Part shown: one piece after another, positions 32,631 to 40,350 of the stretch
Position numbering within the stretch: the first letter of the stretch is position 1
Layout of the letters: every line of letters begins with the position of its first letter
Origin: Chromobacterium alkanivorans
Lineage (GTDB): Bacteria; Pseudomonadota; Gammaproteobacteria; Burkholderiales; Chromobacteriaceae
NCBI RefSeq assembly: GCF_016937655.1
Contig: NZ_JAFHKL010000020.1
Span: forward strand, 1 to 64,000
Length of the DNA: 64,000 bases
Direction: 5' to 3'
The notes under the pieces: generated by a model
Seen by the model: the letters and a program-made list of their open reading frames with translations, nothing else
Told to the model about the DNA's origin: nothing
Database searches by the model: none
Program-made: the position numbers and the translations under genes

Positions 32631-33373
32631 CCGCAGCGCGCCGACACCAGCAGCAACATCGGCCGCTCCCTTTCCTCCGCCAGCTCCGGCCGCGCCGCGA
32701 TCTGGGCGTCGCTGGGGCCCCAGTCTTCGACATGGCAGAGCTGGAAACCGGCGGCCAGGGTCAGGTTCAGCAGCGTGCCCAGCGTGCGGTGCTGTTTGAC
32801 CACGCCGTCGGCCAGCCAGTGGGTGACGCGTTCGCCTTCCATCTGGTAGCTGTCCACCGGCCAGCTTTTTCGGCCCTGGGCGTCGTGCAGCCAGCCGGGC
32901 TGGCGCGAGGCCATGTAGATCGGGTGTTCGATCGAGAACACCAGCCTGCCGTCGGCGCGCAAGACCCGCCGCGCCGCGCGCAGCAGGCCGGCCAGGTCCT
33001 TCAGGTAGTGGAAGGTCAGCGAGCTGTAGACCAGGTCGCGGCTGGCGTCGGCCAGGCCCAGGGCGGCCGGATCCAGCGCGTCCAGATCGGCGCGAGCGTA
33101 GCGGATGCTCTTGTCAGCGGTCATTTGCGCGGCGGTGGCCAGCATTTTTTCGGAGACGTCCAGGCCCAGCACGTCCGCCGCGTTCTGTTCCCGCGCCCAG
33201 CGGCAGAACCAGCCGTAGCCGCAGCCCAGATCGAGGACGTCCTTGCCGGCGATGGCCGGCAGCATGGCTTGCAGCACCGGCCATTCCGCCGCGCCGGCCA
33301 GGCCTTCCGTCGAACGGCCAAGCTGGCTGTAGCCGTGGAAAAAGTCGGGGTTGTCGTAGATGTTTTGCGTCAT
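32627..33373 (-). CDS. Class I SAM-dependent methyltransferase
   Basis: 248 aa. Classical motif I V-L-D-L-G-C-G-Y-G-W-F-C-R-W (about 46-59), then V-L-G-L-D-V-S-E-K-M-L and A-R-R-V-L-R-A-D-G-R-L-V-F-S-I-E-H-P. The last block, with Y-x-x-E-G-x-R and H-R-T-L-G-T-L-L-N, occurs in methyltransferases near the UbiE/SmtA group. It is convergent with the preceding gene, with shared stop-codon bases (TTAG). Substrate unknown. Confidence 0.9.
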   Translation of the reverse strand: MTQNIYDNPDFFHGYSQLGRSTEGLAGAAEWPVLQAMLPAIAGKDVLDLGCGYGWFCRWAREQNAADVLGLDVSEKMLATAAQMTADKSIRYARADLDALDPAALGLADASRDLVYSSLTFHYLKDLAGLLRAARRVLRADGRLVFSIEHPIYMASRQPGWLHDAQGRKSWPVDSYQMEGERVTHWLADGVVKQHRTLGTLLNLTLAAGFQLCHVEDWGPSDAQIAARPELAEERERPMLLLVSARCG

Positions 33374-33618
33374 TGCGGTATTCCTGTGTGAAAGGTGGAT
33401 GCCGGACGACGGGGATGCGGGAGACGATGCGAACGCAGCCCGGCCGTGGCCGGCGGGGCTGCGAGGGTTGGCTTACGCTTGCGAAAGCGGCGCGCAGGAC
33501 GACCCCTCACCCCGTTGCGGGGTGCTGTTGGGTCTGGAAACAATCAGTACGTCCAATTCGCGCATCCGGCGATGATAACGCATTTCGCCGTGAGCCTAAA
33601 CCGGCGGCGCGGCGGGCG

Positions 33619-33945
33619 TCAGTTGCGGCGCAGCTGACAGGCCAGGCTGCGCGGCACCGACAGCCTTTGCTCGTTCAGGATGTCGCTGCCGGGGAAGTAG
33701 CGGATTTCGCGAATGTCCTCGTCCTCGCGCAGCAGGGTGATGTTCTTGGCGGCGGGGATGTTGACGACGATCTGGCCGGCCTGGTAGCAGACGATGCTGT
33801 AGGCGTTGAAGTCGCTGTCGCTCAGGTGCTCGCTGCTTTGGCGCAGCTGGCGCGGCAGCCGGTAGTCGTCGCGGCCTTCCGCCTGGCTGAAGGCGGGAAG
33901 TGCGAGCAGGGCGGCGAGCGCGAGCGAGATCAGGCGACGGTTCAT
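33619..33945 (-). CDS. Small exported protein of unknown function
   Basis: 108 aa with a clear signal peptide (M-N-R-R-L-I-S-L-A-L-A-A-L-L-A-L-P-A-F-S-Q-A, cut near 22-23). The mature part of about 85 residues holds two cysteines that could form one disulfide. No family was recognised. The Shine-Dalgarno is weak. It lies between the methyltransferase and transglutaminase genes with about 80 bases to the latter, on the same strand. Confidence 0.65.
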   Translation of the reverse strand: MNRRLISLALAALLALPAFSQAEGRDDYRLPRQLRQSSEHLSDSDFNAYSIVCYQAGQIVVNIPAAKNITLLREDEDIREIRYFPGSDILNEQRLSVPRSLACQLRRN

Positions 33946-34028
33946 GGTCAGGTTCTGGCGGCTGTGGACGGGGCACCATCATAGAGGCCGCGCCGGCGGC
34001 TTGTACAGCGGCCAACGGGCGGCCGGCG

Positions 34029-34760
34029 TCAGCGGGCGGGGTGCAGCCGGCTGTTCAGATAGCGTTCGCCGCGCCGGCGCAGCGGCGGCGGCGCCAGCTT
34101 CAGCCATTGATTGAAATGCAGGCCCAGCAGGGTGTTGTTGCCGGCTTTTTCCTGCAGCGCGATGGCCAGGTTGTCGTAGACCGGGTCGTCGTCGTCGAGG
34201 TCGTCGGCGCAGGCTTGGGAGAAGCTGTCGGCGTCCGCGCTCCAGCGGCAGTCCGCGCCCAGACGCAGGCCGTAGCCGCGCGGCAGGCCTGAGGCGAGCA
34301 GGCGCGCGTATTGGCGCTCAAAGCCGTCGGGGTCGAACAGATAGCTGTCGCAGTGCAGCCAGCGGCCGTCCAGCCGCGCTTGCACCAGGCCGTGGAACAG
34401 GTGTTCCGGCAGGAACAGGTAGACCGGGGCTGGCACCGCGTGGCGCAGGACGCGCTTGTCCAGCCGCACGAAGCGCAGCCGCGCCGGAATGCCGGCGGTG
34501 GTCAGCAGCGCGCGCAGCAGGTCGCCCTGGGCGTTGCAATGGCCGCGCCCCAGAGCCAGCGTGCGTTCCGGCGTGACGGTTTCAAACTGGCTGGTGAAGC
34601 CGAAGCGCACTCGGTCGCGCACGAAGTCGTGCAAGGCGCGGCAGTAGTCGCGGTCGTTGTCGGGGGAGGCGTCGTTTTGCACCTGGCGCAGGGCTTGGCT
34701 CAGGCTCAGCCCGGCGCAGGGCGCTGGGCGGACGGGGTCGGGCTGGGGGCTTGGTTGCAT
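34029..34760 (-). CDS. Transglutaminase-like cysteine protease-fold protein
   Basis: 243 aa without a signal peptide. The transglutaminase core shows the Cys in G-R-G-H-C-N-A-Q-G (about 96), the His in E-H-L-F-H-G-L-V-Q-A and the Asp in H-C-D-S-Y-L-F-D-P, the catalytic triad order of the superfamily. Upstream of the Cys, A-L-H-D-F-V-R-D-R-V-R-F-G is also typical. The C-terminus has an acidic patch (C-A-D-D-L-D-D-D-D-P-V-Y). Probably a cytoplasmic peptidase or amidase; the substrate is unknown. Confidence 0.85.
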   Translation of the reverse strand: MQPSPQPDPVRPAPCAGLSLSQALRQVQNDASPDNDRDYCRALHDFVRDRVRFGFTSQFETVTPERTLALGRGHCNAQGDLLRALLTTAGIPARLRFVRLDKRVLRHAVPAPVYLFLPEHLFHGLVQARLDGRWLHCDSYLFDPDGFERQYARLLASGLPRGYGLRLGADCRWSADADSFSQACADDLDDDDPVYDNLAIALQEKAGNNTLLGLHFNQWLKLAPPPLRRRGERYLNSRLHPAR

Positions 34761-34893
34761 GGAATACTCTAGCGGCCGATGTTAATCATATTGAATATTC
34801 AGAGCCGGGGATTGTCAATGCACAGTTTGATGACGGTAGGGCGGAAAAGCCGCCGGCCCGGATGAGGGCCGGCGGTGAGCGCTCTGCGCCTAA

Positions 34894-35033
34894 GAACCTG
34901 TTTACGATCTGCTGCGCTTCGGCGATACAGCGTTGAAAACACCCTCAAAATGCTCATGTACCAACCGTACATTCCGCTTTTTCGGCCGTTTTCGCCTTGT
35001 CTCGCTCTTGCTCGCGAGATCGTAAACACGTTC
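34894..35033 (+). repeat. MITE-like repeat, copy R3
   Basis: 140 bp with terminal repeats as in R2 (GAACCTGTTTACGATCT / AGATCGTAAACACGTTC). It ends 11 bases beyond the stop of the glutamine synthetase-like gene, between it and the transglutaminase gene on the same strand. Confidence 0.9.
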
Positions 35034-35043
35034 TAAGCGCCGA

Positions 35044-36384
35044 TTAAACGTGCAGCAGCAGGAAGCGCCGCTCCCACGGGCTGATCACGTCGAAGTACTC
35101 GCGGTATTCGGCTTCCTTGATCGCGCTGTAGGTGCGGATGAAGTGCTCGCCGAACAGATTGGTCAGCGGCTCGCACTTGAGCAGCATGTCGATGGCGTCG
35201 TCCAGGTGGCGCGGCAACTGGTGCGGCTGCTCGTAGGCGCTGCCGGTCAGCGGTTCGGACGGCATCAGGCCCTGCTTCATGCCCAGGTAGCCGCAGGCCA
35301 GGCTGGCGGCGATGGCCAGATAAGGATTGACGTCTACGCCGGCCAGGCGGTTTTCCACCCGGCGCGCCTGCGGGTCCGAGTGCGGCACGCGCAGGCCGCA
35401 GGTGCGGTTGTCGTAACCCCAGGACAGATTGATCGGCGCCGAGGTGTAGCGGCTCAGCCGGCGGTAGGAGTTCACATAGGGCGCGAAGAAGGGCATCGCC
35501 GGCGGCAGATAGTTTTGCAGGCCGCCGATGAAGTGGAAGAATTTTTCCGAGGGCTGGCCGTCCTTCAGGCTGAAGATGTTCTTGCCGCTGTCCTTGTCCA
35601 CCACGCTCTGGTGCAGGTGCATGGCGCTGCCGGGCTGGCCCTGCATAGGCTTGGCCATGAAGGTGGCGTACATATTGTTGCGGATCGCCACTTCGCGCAC
35701 GGTGCGCTTGAACAGGAACACCTGATCCGCCAGCGCCAGCGGGTCGCCGTGGTCCAGATTGATTTCCATCTGGGCGGTGCCCATTTCATGGATCAGGGTG
35801 TCCAGCGCCAGGCCCTGGGCCTCGCACCAGTCGTACATTACGTCGAAGATGCCGTCGTATTCGTTGACGGCGTCTATGGAGAAGCTCTGCATGCCGGCTT
35901 CGGTGCGTTTGGTGCGGCCCACCGGCGGGCGCAGCGGGATGTCTTCGTCCGGCTGGATTTCCACCAGGTAGAACTCCATTTCCGGCGCCACCACGGCCTT
36001 GAGGCCTTCGTCTTCGTACAGTTTGAGGATGCGCTTGAGCACGTTGCGCGGCGCCAGGTCCACAGGGCGGCCGTCGAAGAAGGCGCAGTCGTGGATGATC
36101 TGGGCGGTGGGCTCCAGGTTCCACGGCACCGGGCGCAGGGTGCTGGCGTCGGGAATCAGCCGCATGTCGGGATCGGCGAGGGAGGTGAAGTCCTGGTCCG
36201 GGTAGTCCCCGGTCACGGTCATGGACAGCACGGCTTCCGGCAGGCGCAGGCCTTCGGCCGGATTGTATTTATGGCGCGGCACGATCTTGCCGCGGGCGAG
36301 CCCGGTCATGTCCGGGATCAGGCATTCCACTTCGGTGATGCGATTGTCGTCCAACCATTTGTTGATTTGTTCTGCGTTATTCAT
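35044..36384 (-). CDS. puuA: Glutamine synthetase-family ligase, PuuA-like
   Basis: 446 aa, the length of gamma-glutamylputrescine synthetases rather than the 470-aa GlnA. Family motifs are D-M-T-G-L-A-R-G-K-I-V, M-E-F-Y-L (metal Glu), G-x-A-Q-M-E-I-N, F-M-A-K-P-M-Q-G-Q-P-G-S-A-M-H-L-H-Q-S and N-R-T-C-G-L-R-V-P. It ligates glutamate to an amine, most likely putrescine, in the cytoplasm. No other puu genes are adjacent. The adenylylation tyrosine region of GlnA is not evident. A perfect dyad sits about 250 bases upstream. Confidence 0.82.
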   Translation of the reverse strand: MNNAEQINKWLDDNRITEVECLIPDMTGLARGKIVPRHKYNPAEGLRLPEAVLSMTVTGDYPDQDFTSLADPDMRLIPDASTLRPVPWNLEPTAQIIHDCAFFDGRPVDLAPRNVLKRILKLYEDEGLKAVVAPEMEFYLVEIQPDEDIPLRPPVGRTKRTEAGMQSFSIDAVNEYDGIFDVMYDWCEAQGLALDTLIHEMGTAQMEINLDHGDPLALADQVFLFKRTVREVAIRNNMYATFMAKPMQGQPGSAMHLHQSVVDKDSGKNIFSLKDGQPSEKFFHFIGGLQNYLPPAMPFFAPYVNSYRRLSRYTSAPINLSWGYDNRTCGLRVPHSDPQARRVENRLAGVDVNPYLAIAASLACGYLGMKQGLMPSEPLTGSAYEQPHQLPRHLDDAIDMLLKCEPLTNLFGEHFIRTYSAIKEAEYREYFDVISPWERRFLLLHV

Positions 36385-36788
36385 AAAGCCTCTGTTGTCA
36401 TGTGTGCGCGCCCGAGCTGCTGTCGCGTTGGGCGTCGTGCCTCAGCGTATGCGGCCGCTGCGCTTGTACTAAAAATAATCTACGGTCCAGTGTGCGGCAG
36501 CCGGGGCTGCGCGGGCAGGCGGGACGGGGCTGGAATCGGGCCCAGTGATGGATCGGCAATCCGGGTGCTCCTCTCTGTTGGGTAAAACGGCGCAATGCCG
36601 CTTTGAATGGCATTGATCGTTTTTGGTTCGGAATGTTCAATATTTTGAACGAATGCATGCTAGTACCGGCGCACGGACATTCGCAATGATTATTGACGGG
36701 ATGCCGGCCGGCTGTTGGTTTGCGGCAACAAGGAAATCTGACCAAGGGGACTGTTAAGACCTCTTTATGAGTATTAGAATTAGACGAT
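36385..36788. other. Divergent promoter gap, puuA to DUF748 gene
   Basis: 404 bases without a credible gene. It is AT-rich from about 36600 onwards, with the dyad at 36635-36650. No Shine-Dalgarno of note precedes the DUF748 start. Confidence 0.5.
36635..36650. promoter_or_regulatory. Perfect dyad GTTCAA-TATT-TTGAAC
   Basis: A 16-base perfect palindrome in an AT-rich stretch between the divergent puuA-like and DUF748 genes. Looks like an operator; the regulator is not known. Confidence 0.4.
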
Positions 36789-39700
36789 ATGGAAAACGAT
36801 ACCAAACAGATAACACCCGCTGCGGATCCTGGCTCGCCGGCCCGGAAACCGCGCCGCCGTTGGCTGCGCTGGCTGGCGGTTCCCCTCGTGTTGCTGGGCC
36901 TGCTGTGGGGCTTCCTGGGCTGGCTGGCGCCGGGGATGATCAGCGACGCCGCCGCCAAATGGGCGCAGGGCATAGGCCGCAAGCTGAGCATGGGCGAAAT
37001 CAGCATCACGCCCTGGAATATGTCGCTGGAGGTGCGCGATCTCAAGCTGAGCGAGGGAGACGGCCGGCCCTTGTTCGCGGTGAAGCGGGCGTATCTGAAC
37101 CTGGATCCGTCCATGTTGTTGATCGGCCGCTGGCAGGCGCAGGAGTTCTCGCTGGACGAGCCTAGGCTGGCGCTGGCGCGCAATGCCGCCGGCCAGTGGA
37201 ACTGGGCCAGTTTCGTCGCCGACGCCGCCGGGCCGGCCAAGCCCGAAGGCGGCTCGGACAAGCTGCCGCGGCTGCTGATCAAGGCCTTGAACATCCGCAA
37301 CGGCCAGGCGCAGTTGTCCGACCAGTTGGGCGGCGACGAGCGCTTCACCCTGGTGCCGTTGAATCTGTCGCTGCTGGACCTGTCCACGCTGCCGGAAAAC
37401 GGCAGTTACACGATGCAGGCGGCGATGACCGACGGCACCCGTTTCAACTGGAAGGGCAGCATCAATCTGCAGCCGCTGAAGTCCGACGGCGAGGCGCAGA
37501 TGGCGGAGCTGCCGCTGGCCTCGGTCTGGCCCTATGTGCAGCCGCATTTCAACACCGCCGCGCCGGAAGGGCGGCTGTCCGTGTCCGCGCGCTACCATTT
37601 TGAAATGTCCGGCAAGACGCCGGAGCTGACGGTGTCGCCGTTCCGCGCCAGCCTGCTGCGCTTCGCGCTGAAAGCGCCGGGCGGCCGCAGCGAACTGACG
37701 ATTCCGGAGGTCCGCGTCGAAGGCGGCGCGCTGGACCTGGCGCGTTCGATGCTGAAAGTGCAGTCCATCGAACTGGACCAGGGCCTGGCGATGGCCGGGC
37801 GCGACCGCGACGGGACGGTGGACTGGCAGAAGGCGATTCCGGCGGCGCCGGCCGCCGCCAAGCCGCAGCCGGCGGCCGCGCCGCTGCCGTGGCTGGTGAA
37901 CATCGAGGCGATCAAGCTGCGCAACTGGCGCGTGAGCTACGCCGATCAGGGCTTCCGCCAGCCGCTGGCGCTGGAGGCCAAGCTGCCGCTGTTGTCCGGC
38001 CGCTTCGCCTTGTCGCCGGACCATGGCTTTTCCTTGACGGGCATGCTGGCGCGGCTGGACGAGCTGAAGCTGGGCGCGCAGGGCGCGGAGCCGGCGGTGA
38101 GCCTGGCCAGCGCGGAACTGGCGTCCAGCCAGCTGTTGCAAAAGGGTCGCCGCATCGAGCCGGGCAAGCTGACCTTGAGCGGCCTGGACGCTAAGGTGGA
38201 GCGCGACCGCGCCGGCCAGATCAATCTGGCCCGGCTGTTCGAGCCGGCCGGCGGCGCCAAACCGGCCGCCGCGCCGGCGCGTCCGCAAGGCGAGGCGGCG
38301 CCGGCCTGGAAATTCTCCTACCCGGAAATGGAGTTGCGGGACAGCCAGCTGAGCTGGACCGACCGCAGCCTGGCCAAGCCGGTGAATGCGGCCTTGTCCG
38401 GCCTGGGCGGCACCGTGGAGGTGGGCGACGGCCAAAAGCTGGCGGTGGACCTGGCCGGCAAGCTCAATGGCGGCAAGCTGGCGGCCAAGGCCGATATCGA
38501 CGCCGCCGCCGGCGCGCTCAAGGGCAAGTTGCGCGCCGACGGGGTGCAACTGGCGCCGCTGGCGCCGTACGCCTTGAGCGGCACGTCGCTGCGTTTCGGC
38601 GGCGGCGCGTTGTCGGCGGATCTGGACCTGGATGTCGGCGCGCGCGGCTGGCGCGTCGGCGGCTCCGCCGGCGTGGCGCGGCTGGCGGTGTACGAGCCGG
38701 GCGAGAAACTGCCCCTGCTGGGCTGGCGCGATCTGCAAGTGCGCGGCCTCAGCGCCCAGGGCATGCCCTTGAAGGCGACGGTGAGCAATGTCCGCCTGCT
38801 GGGCCCGGCGGCGCGACTGGTGCTGGACGAGAAGCGCGAGCTCAACGTGGCCAGGCTGTTCGCCGGCCAGGGCGGCGCCAAGCCGGCCGCACCCAAGGCC
38901 AAGGCGGAGCCGTTGCCGCAGGTGGAGGTCAAGTCCATTCACGTGCAGGGCGGCCGGGTGCAGTTCGCCGACCACGGCATGAAGCCGGATTTCGCCACCG
39001 ACATGCACAATCTGCGCGGCTCCATCCAGAACCTGTCCACCCGCGCCAAGCAGCGCGGCAACATCACGCTGGACGGCGACGTGGACCAGTTCGGCGACGT
39101 CAAGGTGCGCGGCGCCTTGTCGCCGCTGGCGCCTACCGACAACACCGACATCACGCTGGCCTTCCGCAATATCTCCATGGGCACGCTGAACCCGTATTCG
39201 ATGAACTTCGCCGGCTGGCAGGTCAAGGACGGCCGTTTGTCGGTGGACCTGCGCTATCTGCTGGAGCAACGTCAGCTCAAGGGCGAGAACCGGGTGGTGA
39301 TCGATTCCCTGCAACTGGGCGACGAGCTGCCGGACAGCGAGTACAAGGGCCCGCGGCTGCCGCTGCGGCTGGCGGTGGCCATCCTGGAGGACAGCGACAA
39401 GCGCATCGATCTGGACCTGCCGGTGGCCGGCAGCCTGGACGATCCGCAGTTCAGCTACGGCAAGGTCATCTGGAAGGCCATCGTCAATGTGGTGACCAAG
39501 GTGGTGACCGCGCCGTTCCGCGCGCTGGGCGCCCTGCTGGGCGGCGAGGGCTTCGACGACATCCGCTTCGTCGCCGGCGAGGCCAATGTGACGCCGCCGG
39601 AACGCGAAAAGCTGGTCAAGGTGGCCGGGCTGATGGTCAAGCGACCCAAGCTGATGTTGTCCATCAGCGGCGGCTACAACGCCGACGCGGACCGCAAGGA

Positions 39701-40109
39701 AATGGCGCGCGCGCAAACCGATCTGGCGATCTTCTCCGCCGCCGGCCATCAATTGGGCGCGGGCGAGCCGCTGCCGCTGCCGGACTTGCAGGACGATGAA
39801 ATCCTGTCCGCGGTCAAATCGGTGTACGGCAAGCAGATCGGCCGCTTCAAGCTGTTGGGACATACGCTGAAACCGGGCGGTCCGTCCGGCGCGGCCCTGG
39901 GCAAGCTGCTGCGCGAGGAGCTGATCGCCGCGCAGAACATCACCGACGCCGGCCTGCAGCAACTGGCCAAGCAACGCGCCGTCAACGCGCGCGCGGCCAT
40001 GGTCAAGGCCGATCCGGCGCTGCAGGAGCGCATCCAGCTGGGCGAGCCGGTCAAGGTCTCGGCCGGCCGCGACGGCGTGCCGCTGGAGGTGAAGCTGAAG
40101 ACGCCGTAA
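36789..40109 (+). CDS. DUF748 AsmA-like envelope protein
   Basis: 1106 aa. A cytoplasmic basic N-terminus (R-K-P-R-R-R-W-L-R-W) precedes one membrane helix (about 28-48, L-A-V-P-L-V-L-L-G-L-L-W-G-F-L-G-W-L). The rest is a long periplasmic region of repeating beta strands with Ala/Pro-rich linkers (about 350-360, 490-500, 695-705), as in DUF748/AsmA bridge-like proteins. Signature stretches are S-I-T-P-W-N-M-S-L-E-V-R-D-L and F-D-D-I-R-F-V-A-G-E-A-N-V-T-P near the end. Related proteins are thought to move phospholipid between membranes or aid outer-membrane assembly. It stands alone; no close Shine-Dalgarno is seen. Confidence 0.85.
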   Translation: MENDTKQITPAADPGSPARKPRRRWLRWLAVPLVLLGLLWGFLGWLAPGMISDAAAKWAQGIGRKLSMGEISITPWNMSLEVRDLKLSEGDGRPLFAVKRAYLNLDPSMLLIGRWQAQEFSLDEPRLALARNAAGQWNWASFVADAAGPAKPEGGSDKLPRLLIKALNIRNGQAQLSDQLGGDERFTLVPLNLSLLDLSTLPENGSYTMQAAMTDGTRFNWKGSINLQPLKSDGEAQMAELPLASVWPYVQPHFNTAAPEGRLSVSARYHFEMSGKTPELTVSPFRASLLRFALKAPGGRSELTIPEVRVEGGALDLARSMLKVQSIELDQGLAMAGRDRDGTVDWQKAIPAAPAAAKPQPAAAPLPWLVNIEAIKLRNWRVSYADQGFRQPLALEAKLPLLSGRFALSPDHGFSLTGMLARLDELKLGAQGAEPAVSLASAELASSQLLQKGRRIEPGKLTLSGLDAKVERDRAGQINLARLFEPAGGAKPAAAPARPQGEAAPAWKFSYPEMELRDSQLSWTDRSLAKPVNAALSGLGGTVEVGDGQKLAVDLAGKLNGGKLAAKADIDAAAGALKGKLRADGVQLAPLAPYALSGTSLRFGGGALSADLDLDVGARGWRVGGSAGVARLAVYEPGEKLPLLGWRDLQVRGLSAQGMPLKATVSNVRLLGPAARLVLDEKRELNVARLFAGQGGAKPAAPKAKAEPLPQVEVKSIHVQGGRVQFADHGMKPDFATDMHNLRGSIQNLSTRAKQRGNITLDGDVDQFGDVKVRGALSPLAPTDNTDITLAFRNISMGTLNPYSMNFAGWQVKDGRLSVDLRYLLEQRQLKGENRVVIDSLQLGDELPDSEYKGPRLPLRLAVAILEDSDKRIDLDLPVAGSLDDPQFSYGKVIWKAIVNVVTKVVTAPFRALGALLGGEGFDDIRFVAGEANVTPPEREKLVKVAGLMVKRPKLMLSISGGYNADADRKEMARAQTDLAIFSAAGHQLGAGEPLPLPDLQDDEILSAVKSVYGKQIGRFKLLGHTLKPGGPSGAALGKLLREELIAAQNITDAGLQQLAKQRAVNARAAMVKADPALQERIQLGEPVKVSAGRDGVPLEVKLKTP

Positions 40110-40177
40110 GACGGCGGCCGCGCGTCGTGTTTTTGCCCATGACAAGAGGGAAAAGCGGCGGCGGCGTGGAATAGCGC

Positions 40178-40219
40178 TTGATATGTGTCAACGAACGGCG
40201 TAACTACATATAGTGTAAT
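40178..40219 (+). promoter_or_regulatory. Class II FNR-type promoter of nrdJ
   Basis: TTGAT-ATGT-GTCAA at 40178-40191 (9 of 10 consensus bases). The -10 hexamer TGTAAT at 40214-40219 (5 of 6) predicts a start near 40226, 41.5 bases from the box centre. Confidence 0.65.
40201..40216. promoter_or_regulatory. NrdR box over the nrdJ promoter
   Basis: TAACTACATATAGTGT matches the NrdR consensus ACACTATATATAGTGT at 13 of 16 positions and overlaps the -10, the usual repressor position. Only this one box is convincing; NrdR sites normally come in pairs. Confidence 0.6.
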
Positions 40220-40350
40220 ACGCCGTTTTTCTTTTCCAGATATTGCGTATCGGACGTGTTGCAACCTTTTGCGGCCCGCACGGTCCATTGCATGCTGGAA
40301 GGGGGCCGCCCTGGCCGCCGCAGGCCGCAATTCAAGAGGAACCGGGAACC

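Noticed and set aside
40173..40188. Second NrdR box upstream of the clear one
   Set aside because: Only about six of 16 positions fit, and the 28-base spacing is off; the FNR box explains this sequence better.
40110..40350. Cobalamin riboswitch before the B12-dependent nrdJ
   Set aside because: No B12-box sequence or suitable fold seen; the leader is explained by FNR, NrdR and promoter elements.
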